A stretch of 64,000 nucleotides of DNA from Bacteroidota bacterium. Its GTDB lineage: Bacteria; Bacteroidota; Bacteroidia; Sphingobacteriales; Sphingobacteriaceae. Each line of letters opens with the position of its first letter. Position 1 is the stretch's first letter. Location of the stretch: positions 62,001 to 126,000 of the forward strand of contig JAFDZM010000045.1 in NCBI GenBank assembly GCA_018266915.1. Direction: 5' to 3'. Under the pieces are notes generated by a model, which did not search any database, was not told the DNA's origin, and saw nothing but the letters and a program-made list of their open reading frames with translations. This document shows, piece by piece, positions 9,146 to 17,207 of the stretch. The position numbers and the translations under genes were made by a program.

Positions 9146-9236
9146 TGAATTATGATTTCATTGATTTTTTGACTCACTATGATTTTGTCAGCTTTATAAT
9201 TCATAGTTTTCATTCAATCATTCAAATCATAGTTCA
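9146..9236. repeat. Intergenic inverted repeat built from TGATT-like words
   Basis: The arms at 9146-9166 and 9216-9236 are complementary at 18 of 21 positions. Inside them a second pair (ACTATGA 9176-9182, TCATAGT 9201-9207) is also complementary. Both arms are made of similar words (TGAATTA, TGATTTC, TGATTTG) recurring every 7-9 nt when each is read into the loop. It lies between convergent genes and could fold on either transcript. There is no T-run, so it is not a standard terminator. Compare the stricter examples at 14136, 27261, 61186 and 63476. Confidence 0.6.
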
Positions 9237-9250
9237 AACAAAAAAATCTA

Positions 9251-9673
9251 TCATTCAACAGGCTTGACAACAATAGCATTGTTCAATACCACATCGCTTA
9301 AAAAACCTGTACAAACCCCTTTTACAACTACTATTGATCCTTTCACGGGTAATGGTAAACCAGGCTTCAGTGTACAGAAAATATTGCTGAAAGGGTCTCC
9401 GCTTTTTAAAGTAAGCGTAATATTGCCGGATTGATCCTTCTCCTCCTGCAACAATTCACCTTTCACCTCGATGGCTTTATTCAAATACTTTGCGTTAGCG
9501 ACTTTTTCATTCGATTGAAAATCTTTTACTAATTGTGTTGATGTAACTAACATTGCTACCTCGTTAGCTACATCCCGGTGATGCGTTTTTGAATACTGAA
9601 ACACATAGTACCAAATATTTACTACACCCAGCACCACAACAATCACCAGTCCCCAAATAATCTTCTTTTTCAT
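9251..9673 (-). CDS. OB-fold (tRNA_anti-like) membrane-anchored protein
   Basis: 140 aa. An N-terminal membrane anchor (IIWGLVIVVVLGVVNIWYYVF) is followed by a small beta-barrel domain resembling the tRNA_anti-like OB-fold family of Bacteroidota: YLNKAIEVKGELLQEEKDQ...ITLTLKSGDPFSNIFCTL...KGSIVVVKGVCTGF. Ligand unknown. It is last in the five-gene minus-strand operon, 13 bp after the DUF5777-like gene, so it probably works with the YceI/cytochrome-like proteins at the cell envelope (inference). Confidence 0.7.
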   Translation of the reverse strand: MKKKIIWGLVIVVVLGVVNIWYYVFQYSKTHHRDVANEVAMLVTSTQLVKDFQSNEKVANAKYLNKAIEVKGELLQEEKDQSGNITLTLKSGDPFSNIFCTLKPGLPLPVKGSIVVVKGVCTGFLSDVVLNNAIVVKPVE

Positions 9674-9686
9674 AACCTATTTTGTT

Positions 9687-10622
9687 TTACTTAACACTCT
9701 TATGTTTAACTATGGTAAATACCCTTGATATATTAAATCCAAAATGCACAGCTCCATTTTGCCAGCGGCCATCTGTCTGCGTAATAAAGCTTCTCTCGTT
9801 TATTCCCGTTGAATTAGTGAAATGCAGTTGAAACACGTGTCCGCCTGTTTCAATATCGAACCCAAGCGACACCGGATTATGGTACCCCTGCAAAGGGTGT
9901 TGCTGATAATAATATTCCCCCGTCAGGTTAACCCTTTTTGACAAACGCAAACGAAAGCCTGTACCCAATGAATACAGATCATTTGGAATAGCTTTGGTGG
10001 CTACAATATTATAATGCACCATTGTCGGCGTTAGCTGGAAAGAAAAATAGTCGCCAAACTTTCTTGCTATCAATACCTGGTTTACAAAATTCAGATGGTC
10101 AGAGAAATTTATAGGATAGGATACCGGTGGCCCTTTTATCGTGCTTATTATTCCTGTTGAAGCGATACTGATTGATATCGGCATATTAACCTTGCCTGTC
10201 GACTGCCGCAATATCCTGAGCTTAAAAAACCCGTCAAATTCCTTATTATAAGTACTCCTACCTACGCCTACTTCCAAACGATCAGTTATACCATAATCCA
10301 ACCCGATGCGCATGGATGCCTGGTCGAGCCCATAAAAATTGTAAGCTCCGCTGTTAATGGTACCAAAACGATGTGATATTTTGAGGTCTAAAATACCTGC
10401 GCCTGTGTTTTCTATAGACTGACCATTGATTAGCCTTGTTGTTTTAAAAATGGAAGTAGTGATATCTGTTTTCTCCTTCGTCTCCTTCTTGTTCTGCGCA
10501 TCCTGCATTTTGAACAAGTCTACATCCTGAGCATTTGCCTTAAATGCATCCGCACAAATAACACCTATCAACAGTGCAATAAGGCCTCCTTGAAGCCTTA
10601 TTGTGCGTACAAATAGTTTCAT
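9687..10622 (-). CDS. DUF5777-like outer-membrane beta-barrel protein
   Basis: 311 aa. N-terminal signal peptide (GGLIALLIGVICADAFKANAQ). The mature part reads as antiparallel strands typical of an outer-membrane barrel: DLKISHRFGTI, YGITDRLEVGVGRS, FGDYFSFQLTPTMVHY, RLRLSKRVNLTGEYYY, and a C-terminal HFGFNISRVFTI. This matches the DUF5777 family, which in Bacteroidota sits next to YceI and haem-motif lipoproteins, as here. It starts 2 bp before the YceI stop, so translational coupling is likely. The function is unknown. Confidence 0.72.
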   Translation of the reverse strand: MKLFVRTIRLQGGLIALLIGVICADAFKANAQDVDLFKMQDAQNKKETKEKTDITTSIFKTTRLINGQSIENTGAGILDLKISHRFGTINSGAYNFYGLDQASMRIGLDYGITDRLEVGVGRSTYNKEFDGFFKLRILRQSTGKVNMPISISIASTGIISTIKGPPVSYPINFSDHLNFVNQVLIARKFGDYFSFQLTPTMVHYNIVATKAIPNDLYSLGTGFRLRLSKRVNLTGEYYYQQHPLQGYHNPVSLGFDIETGGHVFQLHFTNSTGINERSFITQTDGRWQNGAVHFGFNISRVFTIVKHKSVK

Positions 10623-10624
10623 TA

Positions 10625-11167
10625 CTATTCATATTTACAGTTGACAGATATTTCGGCCTCATCGGCAATTTTACTACCAATGTAAGAGCCGGTGATGCCG
10701 TAGTCCTTTACTTTGACTTTGAAAGAACCGCTTATCGATGGTTTCCCTCCTTCTATCGCTATGACACCTGTCGTTGTCACCTTTTGCTGAACACCATGGA
10801 TGTTTAATGTGCCATCAAAACTTACGGGGTATTTTCCGTCTTTTGCGAAATTTACAGTCGTTACATTGGTGATATATCCTCTAAACTCAGCCTTTGGAAA
10901 TTTGGAGCTTTCCATGTAATTCTCATTAAAGTGGTCTTCCATTAACTGGTTTTCGAACTTGAAACTTTTTATCAGGACACTAAACACTATCTGTCCGGTT
11001 TTATCAACCATTTTACTGTCTACCTGGTCGTTCACTGCTGCAACTTTTTCCAGGGGGCTGCTTGCGTTAAACTTGATTTGCCCTGTTTTAGTAGAATATA
11101 TTTTTTGAGCATGCAATTGAAAACATATGCCTGATAATACAATAAGAGATAAGATTACTTTTTTCAT
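10625..11167 (-). CDS. YceI family periplasmic lipid-binding protein
   Basis: 180 aa. A signal peptide (MKKVILSLIVLSGICFQLHA) precedes the YceI lipocalin-like fold: TGQIKFNASSPLEKVAAVNDQV at the N-terminus, LMEDHFNENYMESSKFPKA in the middle and the IHGVQQKVTTTG strand. YceI proteins bind polyisoprenoid lipids such as quinone precursors in the periplasm. Here it lies between haem-motif lipoproteins and a DUF5777-like barrel, consistent with an envelope electron-transfer or lipid-handling unit. Third gene of the operon. Confidence 0.88.
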   Translation of the reverse strand: MKKVILSLIVLSGICFQLHAQKIYSTKTGQIKFNASSPLEKVAAVNDQVDSKMVDKTGQIVFSVLIKSFKFENQLMEDHFNENYMESSKFPKAEFRGYITNVTTVNFAKDGKYPVSFDGTLNIHGVQQKVTTTGVIAIEGGKPSISGSFKVKVKDYGITGSYIGSKIADEAEISVNCKYE

Positions 11168-11184
11168 TGTTTTGCATTTTTAAT

Positions 11185-11559
11185 TTAATTATTAGGGGTA
11201 CCGTTATTTATCCAGGTTTGTATAGTTAAAATATCACAGGCAGAGAGCTGAGATCCACTCAAAGGCATGGCAGGAATCCCACCAGTGTGATTGATGGAAT
11301 TAATCAATTGCCCGTTCATAACATAGGTTTTTAATGAAGTATAATTATCGATTTTTATACCTCCGCCGGCAGAGGCCGAGCCACTGTGGCAGCTGTAACA
11401 ATTGGTGTTAAGTATACCTACCACACTCACACTGTATGTTACATTGCTGACAACACAATTGGTCGGCTGCGGATATACCAGGTTCGCATGATCATAATAA
11501 CAGCCAGCAATTACCATTACCAAAACAAATGGAATAAAGATGTATCGTAGTGTTTTCAT
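11185..11559 (-). CDS. Small lipoprotein with one c-type haem motif
   Basis: 124 aa. SPII signal with lipobox VIAGC (Cys20). One haem c motif CYSCH (Cys54-His58) lies in the sequence LNTNCYSCHSGS. The C-terminal WINNGTPNN ending is shared with the next gene upstream (WINNGCPQ), and both have ILxWIN-type helices, so the two proteins look related. It probably carries a single covalently bound haem at the periplasmic or outer leaflet. It lies 6 bp after the larger two-haem lipoprotein gene and 17 bp before yceI. Confidence 0.78.
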   Translation of the reverse strand: MKTLRYIFIPFVLVMVIAGCYYDHANLVYPQPTNCVVSNVTYSVSVVGILNTNCYSCHSGSASAGGGIKIDNYTSLKTYVMNGQLINSINHTGGIPAMPLSGSQLSACDILTIQTWINNGTPNN

Positions 11560-11565
11560 AAGGTT

Positions 11566-12297
11566 TTATTGAGGGCAGCCGTTATTAATCCATTTGGTAA
11601 GTTGAGTAATCTGGCAATCCATCAACTTGCCTGATTGAGGCATATTCATTGCTGAACTGGCAGAAGTGTAGTTTATCGCATTGAGGAAAGCAGCTTTCAT
11701 TGAAGTCCCTGCAGTTTTTGCGCTGGCGTAATCGCTTAGTACCACCCCGCCCGAACCGGGGGCAACGCCATGGCAACCGTTACAATAAGTAGCGAAGATT
11801 TGAGAAATACCGTTTGTATAAGTAGTTTTGGTAGTATCGCAGGTTGCAACTGTGCAGGTATTGTTTGTTGCACCCTGATTGATCCAGTTAAGTATTGTTG
11901 CTACTTGTGTGGCCGATAATTTCGGTGAATTTCTTGGCGGCATTGAACCGTCGGAGATCACATTGTAGTATTTGCTATCATTAGGATTATTGGCAGTTAT
12001 GCCCTTCATGATATTGGTGTAGTTGGTTAACACTAAACCTTCTTGCGCCGAAGCCGCGTCATGACATCCGGTACTGGCACAATATGTTTGAAATAATGGG
12101 AGCACATCGGTTTGAAAGCAGACTGAAGATGTACCGGTACCAGTTCCTGAACCGGTTCCTGTTCCGGTCCCCGTCCCGTTTCCAGTGCCCGAAGTTGTTC
12201 CGGTGGAGCTAGTGGGACCTGAAGGTTTAATTACATCATGCGTACAGGCATAAAGGACAGCTAATATTGCAGTTATAATAATTAGGGGCTTTTTCAT
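11566..12297 (-). CDS. Diheme-motif lipoprotein (cytochrome c-like) with GT-rich linker
   Basis: 243 aa. Lipobox VLYAC (Cys18), then a low-complexity Gly/Thr/Ser linker (about residues 28-58), then two similar domains. Domain 1 holds a non-standard motif C-ASTG-C-H (Cys73, Cys78, His79), spacing CX4CH; domain 2 holds a standard CNGCH (Cys172-His176). Each domain ends with the helix (I)LNWINQGA or LTKWINNG and has a conserved MPP/MPQSG that may supply the axial Met. The two domains look like a duplication. First gene of the operon 12297 to 9251, so it is probably the leading product. CX4CH can bind haem in some cytochromes, but attachment here is unproven. Confidence 0.8.
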   Translation of the reverse strand: MKKPLIIITAILAVLYACTHDVIKPSGPTSSTGTTSGTGNGTGTGTGTGSGTGTGTSSVCFQTDVLPLFQTYCASTGCHDAASAQEGLVLTNYTNIMKGITANNPNDSKYYNVISDGSMPPRNSPKLSATQVATILNWINQGATNNTCTVATCDTTKTTYTNGISQIFATYCNGCHGVAPGSGGVVLSDYASAKTAGTSMKAAFLNAINYTSASSAMNMPQSGKLMDCQITQLTKWINNGCPQ

Positions 12298-12398
12298 AGT
12301 ATTATAGGGGGTAAATTCTTTCTTTTCTTACAAACTCACTTTTCCTTACCCAATCAGAATCTTACAATACGCTAATAATGAATTTCTTGTACGATATA

Positions 12399-12414
12399 GT
12401 AACAGAAATGTTAC
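12399..12414. promoter_or_regulatory. GTAACA-N4-TGTTAC palindrome upstream of the haem/YceI operon
   Basis: Perfect 6-bp arms GTAACA and TGTTAC around GAAA, about 100 bp upstream of the first gene of the operon (start 12297, minus strand). The shape suits a dimeric helix-turn-helix regulator of the CRP/FNR type (inference). No regulator gene is next to it. Confidence 0.4.
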
Positions 12415-12493
12415 ATTTAAACGATAAATATCTTTACTTATTATTCATGTTGCCGCATTTATTTAATACTTCATAATATGCGTGAGAAGAGCA

Positions 12494-12525
12494 TAAAAAA
12501 ACCCGGCATAACCGGGTCTTTTTCT
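12494..12525 (-). terminator. Rho-independent terminator after sucB
   Basis: Stem ACCCGG (12501-12506) with CCGGGT (12512-12517), 5-nt loop. There is an A-run on its left and a T-run on its right, so it has a U-tract on either strand. It ends the sucA-sucB transcript read on the minus strand; no plus-strand gene leads into it. Confidence 0.8.
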
Positions 12526-12549
12526 TTGTATAAGGCGTTTTAACTATAC

Positions 12550-14127
12550 TCAAACTCCCAATAACAATCTTGACGGATCTTCCAGTAATTGTTTCACCCT
12601 TACAAGGAAGCTGACCGATTCACGGCCATCGATAATACGGTGGTCATAGGATAGCGCCACATACATCATCGGCCTGATCACTACCTGACCATTCACTGCA
12701 ACCGGGCGCTCAATGATATTATGCATGCCCAAAATTGCCGATTGCGGCGAATTGATGATCGGTGTTGACATCATCGAACCGAACACACCGCCATTGGTAA
12801 TGGTGAATGTACCGCCGGTCATTTCTTCCAGGCTCAATTTATTGTCGCGTGCTTTTACAGCAAGAGCAGCAACAGCTTTTTCTATTTCAGCCAGGCTCAT
12901 ACGGTCTGCGCTGCGGATCACTGGTACAACCAGTCCTTTTGGAGCAGATACTGCAATAGAAATATCAGCAAAATCGCTGTATACTATTTCCTCGCCTTCG
13001 ATACGAGCGCCTACAGCAGGCCATTCTTTTAATGCCTCACAAACTGCTTTGGTGAAGAATGACATAAAGCCTAAGCCAACGCCATGTTTTTCTTTGAATT
13101 TATCTTTATACTTAGCACGCAGTTCCATGATCGGCGACATGTCCACTTCATTGAAGGTAGTAAGCATCGCGGTCTCATTTTTCACTGCTACCAATCTGCG
13201 GGCAACCGTTTTGCGCAATGAAGACATTTTTTCACGACGCTCACCCCTTGGGTCGTTAGACTTAACGGGTTCTGGAGCTTTTATTTCTACTTTAGGTGCA
13301 GAAGCTGCTGCTTTGCCACCTCCCTGCGGGTTTTCAGAAATCAGGTCAGCATTAACAGCAGTCAATGCATCGGCCTTAGTAATTCTTCCGCCAACACCAT
13401 TACCTGGTACGCTTGCCGGATTGATACCTTTTTCGGCTAATATTTTCGCAGCAGCAGGCGATGGAGTACCTGATGCATAAGTTTTTTCGCTGGCAGCTAA
13501 AGTAGCTGTTGCAGCAACCGGTTCTGCTGCCTTTGGTTGAGCAGATACCGCAGCGCCTGCGCCCTCTATGGTGCAAACTACCGCGCCAATTGCCAATACA
13601 TCGCCTTCTTTTGCTATGGTTTTCAAAACACCTGCTTTTTCAGCAGTAAGCTCAAAAGTTGCTTTATCAGATTCCAGCTCAGCTATGGCTTCGTCCATCG
13701 CCACTGTATCGCCGTCTTTTTTGATCCAGCGTGAAAGCGTTACTTCGGTGATCGATTCGCCTACTGCAGGAACCTTCACCTGTAACGAGCCGCCTCCGGT
13801 AGAAGTTGCAGGGGCAGTGGTAGCAGCAGGTTGTGGAGTTGGTGCGCTTGCAGCGGCTTCAGGCTGCGCTTCGGAAGCTGATGGTGCCGCAATACCTTCT
13901 TCAATGCTTGCTACGGCTGCGCCGATAGCTAAAGTATCACCTTCTTTCGCTATTGTTTTTAAAGTCCCGGCTTTTTCGGCAGTAAGCTCAAAAGTAGCCT
14001 TGTCCGACTCTAATTCAGCAATTACTTCATCCATCGCAACAGCGTCGCCGTCTTTCTTAATCCAGCGTGACAGTGTTACTTCGGTAATCGATTCGCCAAC
14101 CGGCGGAACTTTTATTTCTAAACTCAT
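12550..14127 (-). CDS. sucB: 2-oxoglutarate dehydrogenase E2, dihydrolipoyl succinyltransferase, with two lipoyl domains
   Basis: 525 aa. It transfers succinyl groups from E1-bound TPP to CoA through lipoyl-lysine, in the TCA cycle. Two almost identical lipoyl domains are in tandem: residues 2-78 (lipoyl Lys43 in ESDKATFE) and 114-190 (Lys155), joined by Ala/Pro-rich linkers. Next come a peripheral subunit-binding domain (about 225-265, [15 protein letters not shown]) and the catalytic domain with DHRIIDGR near the C-terminus (His496, Asp500). Most SucB proteins have one lipoyl domain, so the length is above the usual 400-420 aa. It follows sucA by 93 bp; an AGTT-heptad inverted repeat fills that gap. 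odhB is an alternative symbol. Confidence 0.95.
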   Translation of the reverse strand: MSLEIKVPPVGESITEVTLSRWIKKDGDAVAMDEVIAELESDKATFELTAEKAGTLKTIAKEGDTLAIGAAVASIEEGIAAPSASEAQPEAAASAPTPQPAATTAPATSTGGGSLQVKVPAVGESITEVTLSRWIKKDGDTVAMDEAIAELESDKATFELTAEKAGVLKTIAKEGDVLAIGAVVCTIEGAGAAVSAQPKAAEPVAATATLAASEKTYASGTPSPAAAKILAEKGINPASVPGNGVGGRITKADALTAVNADLISENPQGGGKAAASAPKVEIKAPEPVKSNDPRGERREKMSSLRKTVARRLVAVKNETAMLTTFNEVDMSPIMELRAKYKDKFKEKHGVGLGFMSFFTKAVCEALKEWPAVGARIEGEEIVYSDFADISIAVSAPKGLVVPVIRSADRMSLAEIEKAVAALAVKARDNKLSLEEMTGGTFTITNGGVFGSMMSTPIINSPQSAILGMHNIIERPVAVNGQVVIRPMMYVALSYDHRIIDGRESVSFLVRVKQLLEDPSRLLLGV

Positions 14128-14135
14128 ATGGTATT

Positions 14136-14217
14136 AGTTGTAAGTTTTATGTTTTGAGTGATGAGTTTTAATGTTGTCAGTTAGATTTTCTCATAACTTA
14201 CAACTCAGAACTCATTA
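14136..14217. repeat. AGTTNTR-heptad inverted repeat between sucA and sucB
   Basis: The left part (14136-14185, plus strand) reads as consecutive units AGTTGTA, AGTTTTA, TGTTTTG, AGTGATG, AGTTTTA, one 8-mer, then AGTTAGA. The right part read on the minus strand gives AGTTCTG, AGTTGTA, AGTTATG. The ten bases GTTGTAAGTT (14137-14146) pair perfectly with AACTTACAAC (14195-14204). It lies in the transcribed spacer between sucA and sucB. No T-run follows the stem. Confidence 0.6.
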
Positions 14218-14220
14218 CTA

Positions 14221-17001
14221 TTATTCAGCCGCCACCTTCTCTGTCGTTTTTTTTGCGGGCTTGCTTACTGCTACATCAAATGCCTTAGTAATAATGTGCA
14301 ATTGCTGCGCCTGGTGTTGTTTTGCAAAACCGGTAGCCGTACTGCTGCCCTCGTTACGAGAAATCACATCCAGCTGCAGTTCGCTCTTGCGGAATTTGCG
14401 GCACATGTAAGGCCATGCTCCCATATTTTCAGGTTCTTCCTGTGTCCAGATAAAATCGGTAGCTTTATTATATTTCGCTTTGATCTTCATCAACTGCTGA
14501 TCAGGGGTTGGATACAATTGCTCTACACGAACAATCGCTACATCTTTACGTTGATCGGCTTGTTGTTTTTCCAGCAATTCATAGTAAAGTTTACCCGAGC
14601 AGAACAATACGCGTTTTACTTTTTTAGCATCTGCATAGCTATCATCGATCACTTTTTGGAATTTGCCTTCGGTGAAATCTTCCAATGGCGACACGCATTT
14701 TGGTGCACGTAGTAAGCTCTTCGGTGTAAAGACGATCAACGGCTTACGAAACTCGCGGTGCAACTGACGACGCAACACATGGAAGAAGTTTGCAGGAGTG
14801 GTGCAATTCACCACCTGTATATTATCATCGGCACAAAGCTCCATAAAACGCTCGATACGTGCTGATGAGTGCTCAGGGCCCTGGCCTTCATAACCATGAG
14901 GCAGTAACATTACCAAACCGTTACCACGCTGCCATTTGGTTTCGGCGCTGGCTACATATTGGTCGACGATGATCTGTGCTCCATTGAAGAAGTCGCCGAA
15001 CTGTGCTTCCCATATGGTCAATGCATTAGGGTTCGCAAGGGCGTAACCATACTCAAAACCTAAAACACCATATTCTGACAGCAATGAGTTATATATGCTG
15101 AATTTTGCCTCAGTATCTAAGGTATCCAGCGGAGTATATTCATCTTCTGAATCGACCAGCGTTAAAACTGCATGACGGTGAGAGAATGTACCGCGTTTAA
15201 CATCTTCCCCGCTTAATCGTACCGGGTGACCTTCCTTCAATAAAGTACCATAGGCCAGCAACTCGCCCATTGCCCAGTCGAATATGTGGGTATCGTTTAC
15301 CATTTTGCCGCGTTCTTCAAACAGTTTTTCTATCTTTTTGAAGAACTCTTTACCTTTTGGTAACTCAGTTATCTTTTTGCCGATGCTTAACAGTTCGTCT
15401 TTCGGAACAGCTGTATTTACGGGTGCCGAGAAATCTGTATCAGTAGCCAGGTGTAATCCTTCCCATGCCCCTGCGAACATCGGGATAGTATCGGTAAACC
15501 TGTCTGCAGCCTTTGCTTCATTTAATTTTTCCTGCAGCACATCGCGGAAGCCTTTTTCCATCGCAGCGCCTTGTTGGGCATCAATGGTTCCCTGTGCCAA
15601 TAATTGCTGATAATAAATATCACGTGGATTAGGATGGGCTTCAATCGCTTTGTATAATAACGGCTGAGTGAACTTAGGCTCGTCCGACTCGTTATGACCA
15701 TAACGGCGATAGCACAAAATATCAATGAACACGTCGTCGTGGAAAGTCTGCCTGAACTCCATTGCCATGTTGATCACGTAAACCAATGCTTCTACATCAT
15801 CACCATTCACATGGAATACCGGCGACAATACCGTTTTAGCAATATCAGTACAATAGGTACTGGAACGTGCATCCTTGAAGTTAGTGGTAAAACCGATCTG
15901 GTTATTGATCACCAGGTGAATCGTACCACCGGTGCGGTAGCCCTCCAGTTTTTCCATCTGTAAAACTTCATACACAATACCCTGGCCAGCTACAGAAGCA
16001 TCGCCATGGATCAGTATAGGAGCTATTTTGGTATGGTCTTCACCATATTTGAAGTCGATTTTTGAGCGGGTAAGGCCCTCTACCACCGGATCAACTGCTT
16101 CCAGGTGAGACGGGTTGGGGCAAAGGCTCAAGTGCACCTTTTTGCCGCTATTGGTATTTACGTCGGTTGAGAAGCCGAGGTGATATTTTACGTCACCGCC
16201 AAAGCCTGCCTCCGAGTCATAGTTTTTACCTTCAAACTCAGAGAATATCTCTTTGTAGGTTTTTTCCATGATGTTGGCCAGCACGTTCAAACGACCGCGA
16301 TGCGCCATACCGATCACAAACTCCTGTATGCCCAGTTCGGCGCCTTTTTGTATAACTGAATCCAGCGCAGGGATCAATGACTCTGCACCTTCCAATGAAA
16401 ATCTTTTTTGACCAAGGAACTTTGTACCCAGGAAACTTTCGAAAATCACCGCCTGGTTCAGTTTATCCAGCATTTTCAGCTTTTCTTCTTTATTAAAAGA
16501 AGGTGTATTGCGGCGACTTTCCATGCGGTCCTGGAACCACTTTATTTTTATCGGATTGCGGATGTACTTATATTCAGCACCTATCGATTGGCAATAGGTC
16601 TGTTCCAATATATCACGAATATCGCTCAGTTTAGCAGGACCAATACCCAACTCTACACCGGCGTTAAATACAGTGTCGAGGTCAGCATCACTTAATCCAA
16701 AAGTTTCAAGCTCCTTGCCCGGGAAGTATTTGCGGCGTTCGCGAACAGGGTTTGTTTTGGTGAACAGATGCCCGCGTGAGCGGTAACCATCGATCATGTT
16801 CAGCACATTGATCTCTTTTAAAAAGTGCTCCGGCGTTTCTTCTCCCAAAGCTGCCTGAACAGGCGTTTCGCGACCAAAATCGAACCCTTCAAAGAATTTT
16901 TGCCAACCGAAATCTATCGATTCAGGGTCTTGTTTATATGTTTCGTATAGAGAATTGATGTAGGCAGCGTTGCCGCTGTTAATATAATTTAGGCGATCCA
17001 T
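14221..17001 (-). CDS. sucA: 2-oxoglutarate dehydrogenase E1 component
   Basis: 926 aa, the usual family length. It decarboxylates 2-oxoglutarate with thiamine diphosphate and passes the succinyl group to E2. The N-terminal segment NAAYINSLYETYKQDPESID...WQKFFEGF is the SucA E2-binding region. The TPP-binding core has HRGRLNVLANIM, HGDASVAGQGIVYE and VINNQIGFTT. The pyrimidine-binding half has TFSHRHAVL, and the C-terminal domain has RVEQLYPTP...WTQEEPENMGAW. ATG 17001 starts directly at the conserved MDRLNYI N-terminus. A TAGATTTG -7 box lies 26 bp upstream. First gene of sucA-sucB. Confidence 0.96.
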   Translation of the reverse strand: MDRLNYINSGNAAYINSLYETYKQDPESIDFGWQKFFEGFDFGRETPVQAALGEETPEHFLKEINVLNMIDGYRSRGHLFTKTNPVRERRKYFPGKELETFGLSDADLDTVFNAGVELGIGPAKLSDIRDILEQTYCQSIGAEYKYIRNPIKIKWFQDRMESRRNTPSFNKEEKLKMLDKLNQAVIFESFLGTKFLGQKRFSLEGAESLIPALDSVIQKGAELGIQEFVIGMAHRGRLNVLANIMEKTYKEIFSEFEGKNYDSEAGFGGDVKYHLGFSTDVNTNSGKKVHLSLCPNPSHLEAVDPVVEGLTRSKIDFKYGEDHTKIAPILIHGDASVAGQGIVYEVLQMEKLEGYRTGGTIHLVINNQIGFTTNFKDARSSTYCTDIAKTVLSPVFHVNGDDVEALVYVINMAMEFRQTFHDDVFIDILCYRRYGHNESDEPKFTQPLLYKAIEAHPNPRDIYYQQLLAQGTIDAQQGAAMEKGFRDVLQEKLNEAKAADRFTDTIPMFAGAWEGLHLATDTDFSAPVNTAVPKDELLSIGKKITELPKGKEFFKKIEKLFEERGKMVNDTHIFDWAMGELLAYGTLLKEGHPVRLSGEDVKRGTFSHRHAVLTLVDSEDEYTPLDTLDTEAKFSIYNSLLSEYGVLGFEYGYALANPNALTIWEAQFGDFFNGAQIIVDQYVASAETKWQRGNGLVMLLPHGYEGQGPEHSSARIERFMELCADDNIQVVNCTTPANFFHVLRRQLHREFRKPLIVFTPKSLLRAPKCVSPLEDFTEGKFQKVIDDSYADAKKVKRVLFCSGKLYYELLEKQQADQRKDVAIVRVEQLYPTPDQQLMKIKAKYNKATDFIWTQEEPENMGAWPYMCRKFRKSELQLDVISRNEGSSTATGFAKQHQAQQLHIITKAFDVAVSKPAKKTTEKVAAE

Positions 17002-17026
17002 TTGAATACCAATCTTAAAGATGGTA

Positions 17027-17034
17027 CAAATCTA
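17027..17034 (-). promoter_or_regulatory. Candidate Bacteroidota -7 box of sucA
   Basis: The minus strand reads TAGATTTG, a full match to the TAnnTTTG -7 element of Bacteroidota housekeeping sigma, 25 bp before the ATG. No convincing -33 TTG is present at the normal spacing, so the promoter call is tentative. Confidence 0.4.
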
Positions 17035-17148
17035 AGCATATCGCTTTAGAAACTTCATAATTTATTTATAAAACTTAACTAATAGTACGTAAAAAAGACA
17101 GATTTTTATTAAAAGGCACATTTCAATTCTAAAAACGCACTTTTTATT

Positions 17149-17162
17149 ATACCGACCGGTAT
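17149..17162. promoter_or_regulatory. ATACCG-AC-CGGTAT palindrome, TetR-type operator candidate
   Basis: Perfect 6-bp arms ATACCG and CGGTAT with a 2-bp spacer in otherwise AT-rich sequence, between the cry-DASH stop and sucA. The GC-rich core in AT-rich flanks resembles operators of TetR-family regulators. It is about 115 bp upstream of the sucA -7 box. A TetR gene lies 1.5 kb away at 18714, but a link is only inference. Confidence 0.4.
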
Positions 17163-17207
17163 TAAATAGTTCATTTTATATGAGTTTACTATCTTTTTTA
17201 AGAAATC

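Noticed and set aside
12481..12549. Terminator at 12494 as an end for the haem operon
   Set aside because: That operon starts at 12297 and runs away from this site; the terminator serves sucA-sucB.
12713..14137. Long open frames on the plus strand opposite sucB
   Set aside because: They are exact antisense to the conserved E2 gene, follow its repeat structure, and have no homology-like features of their own.
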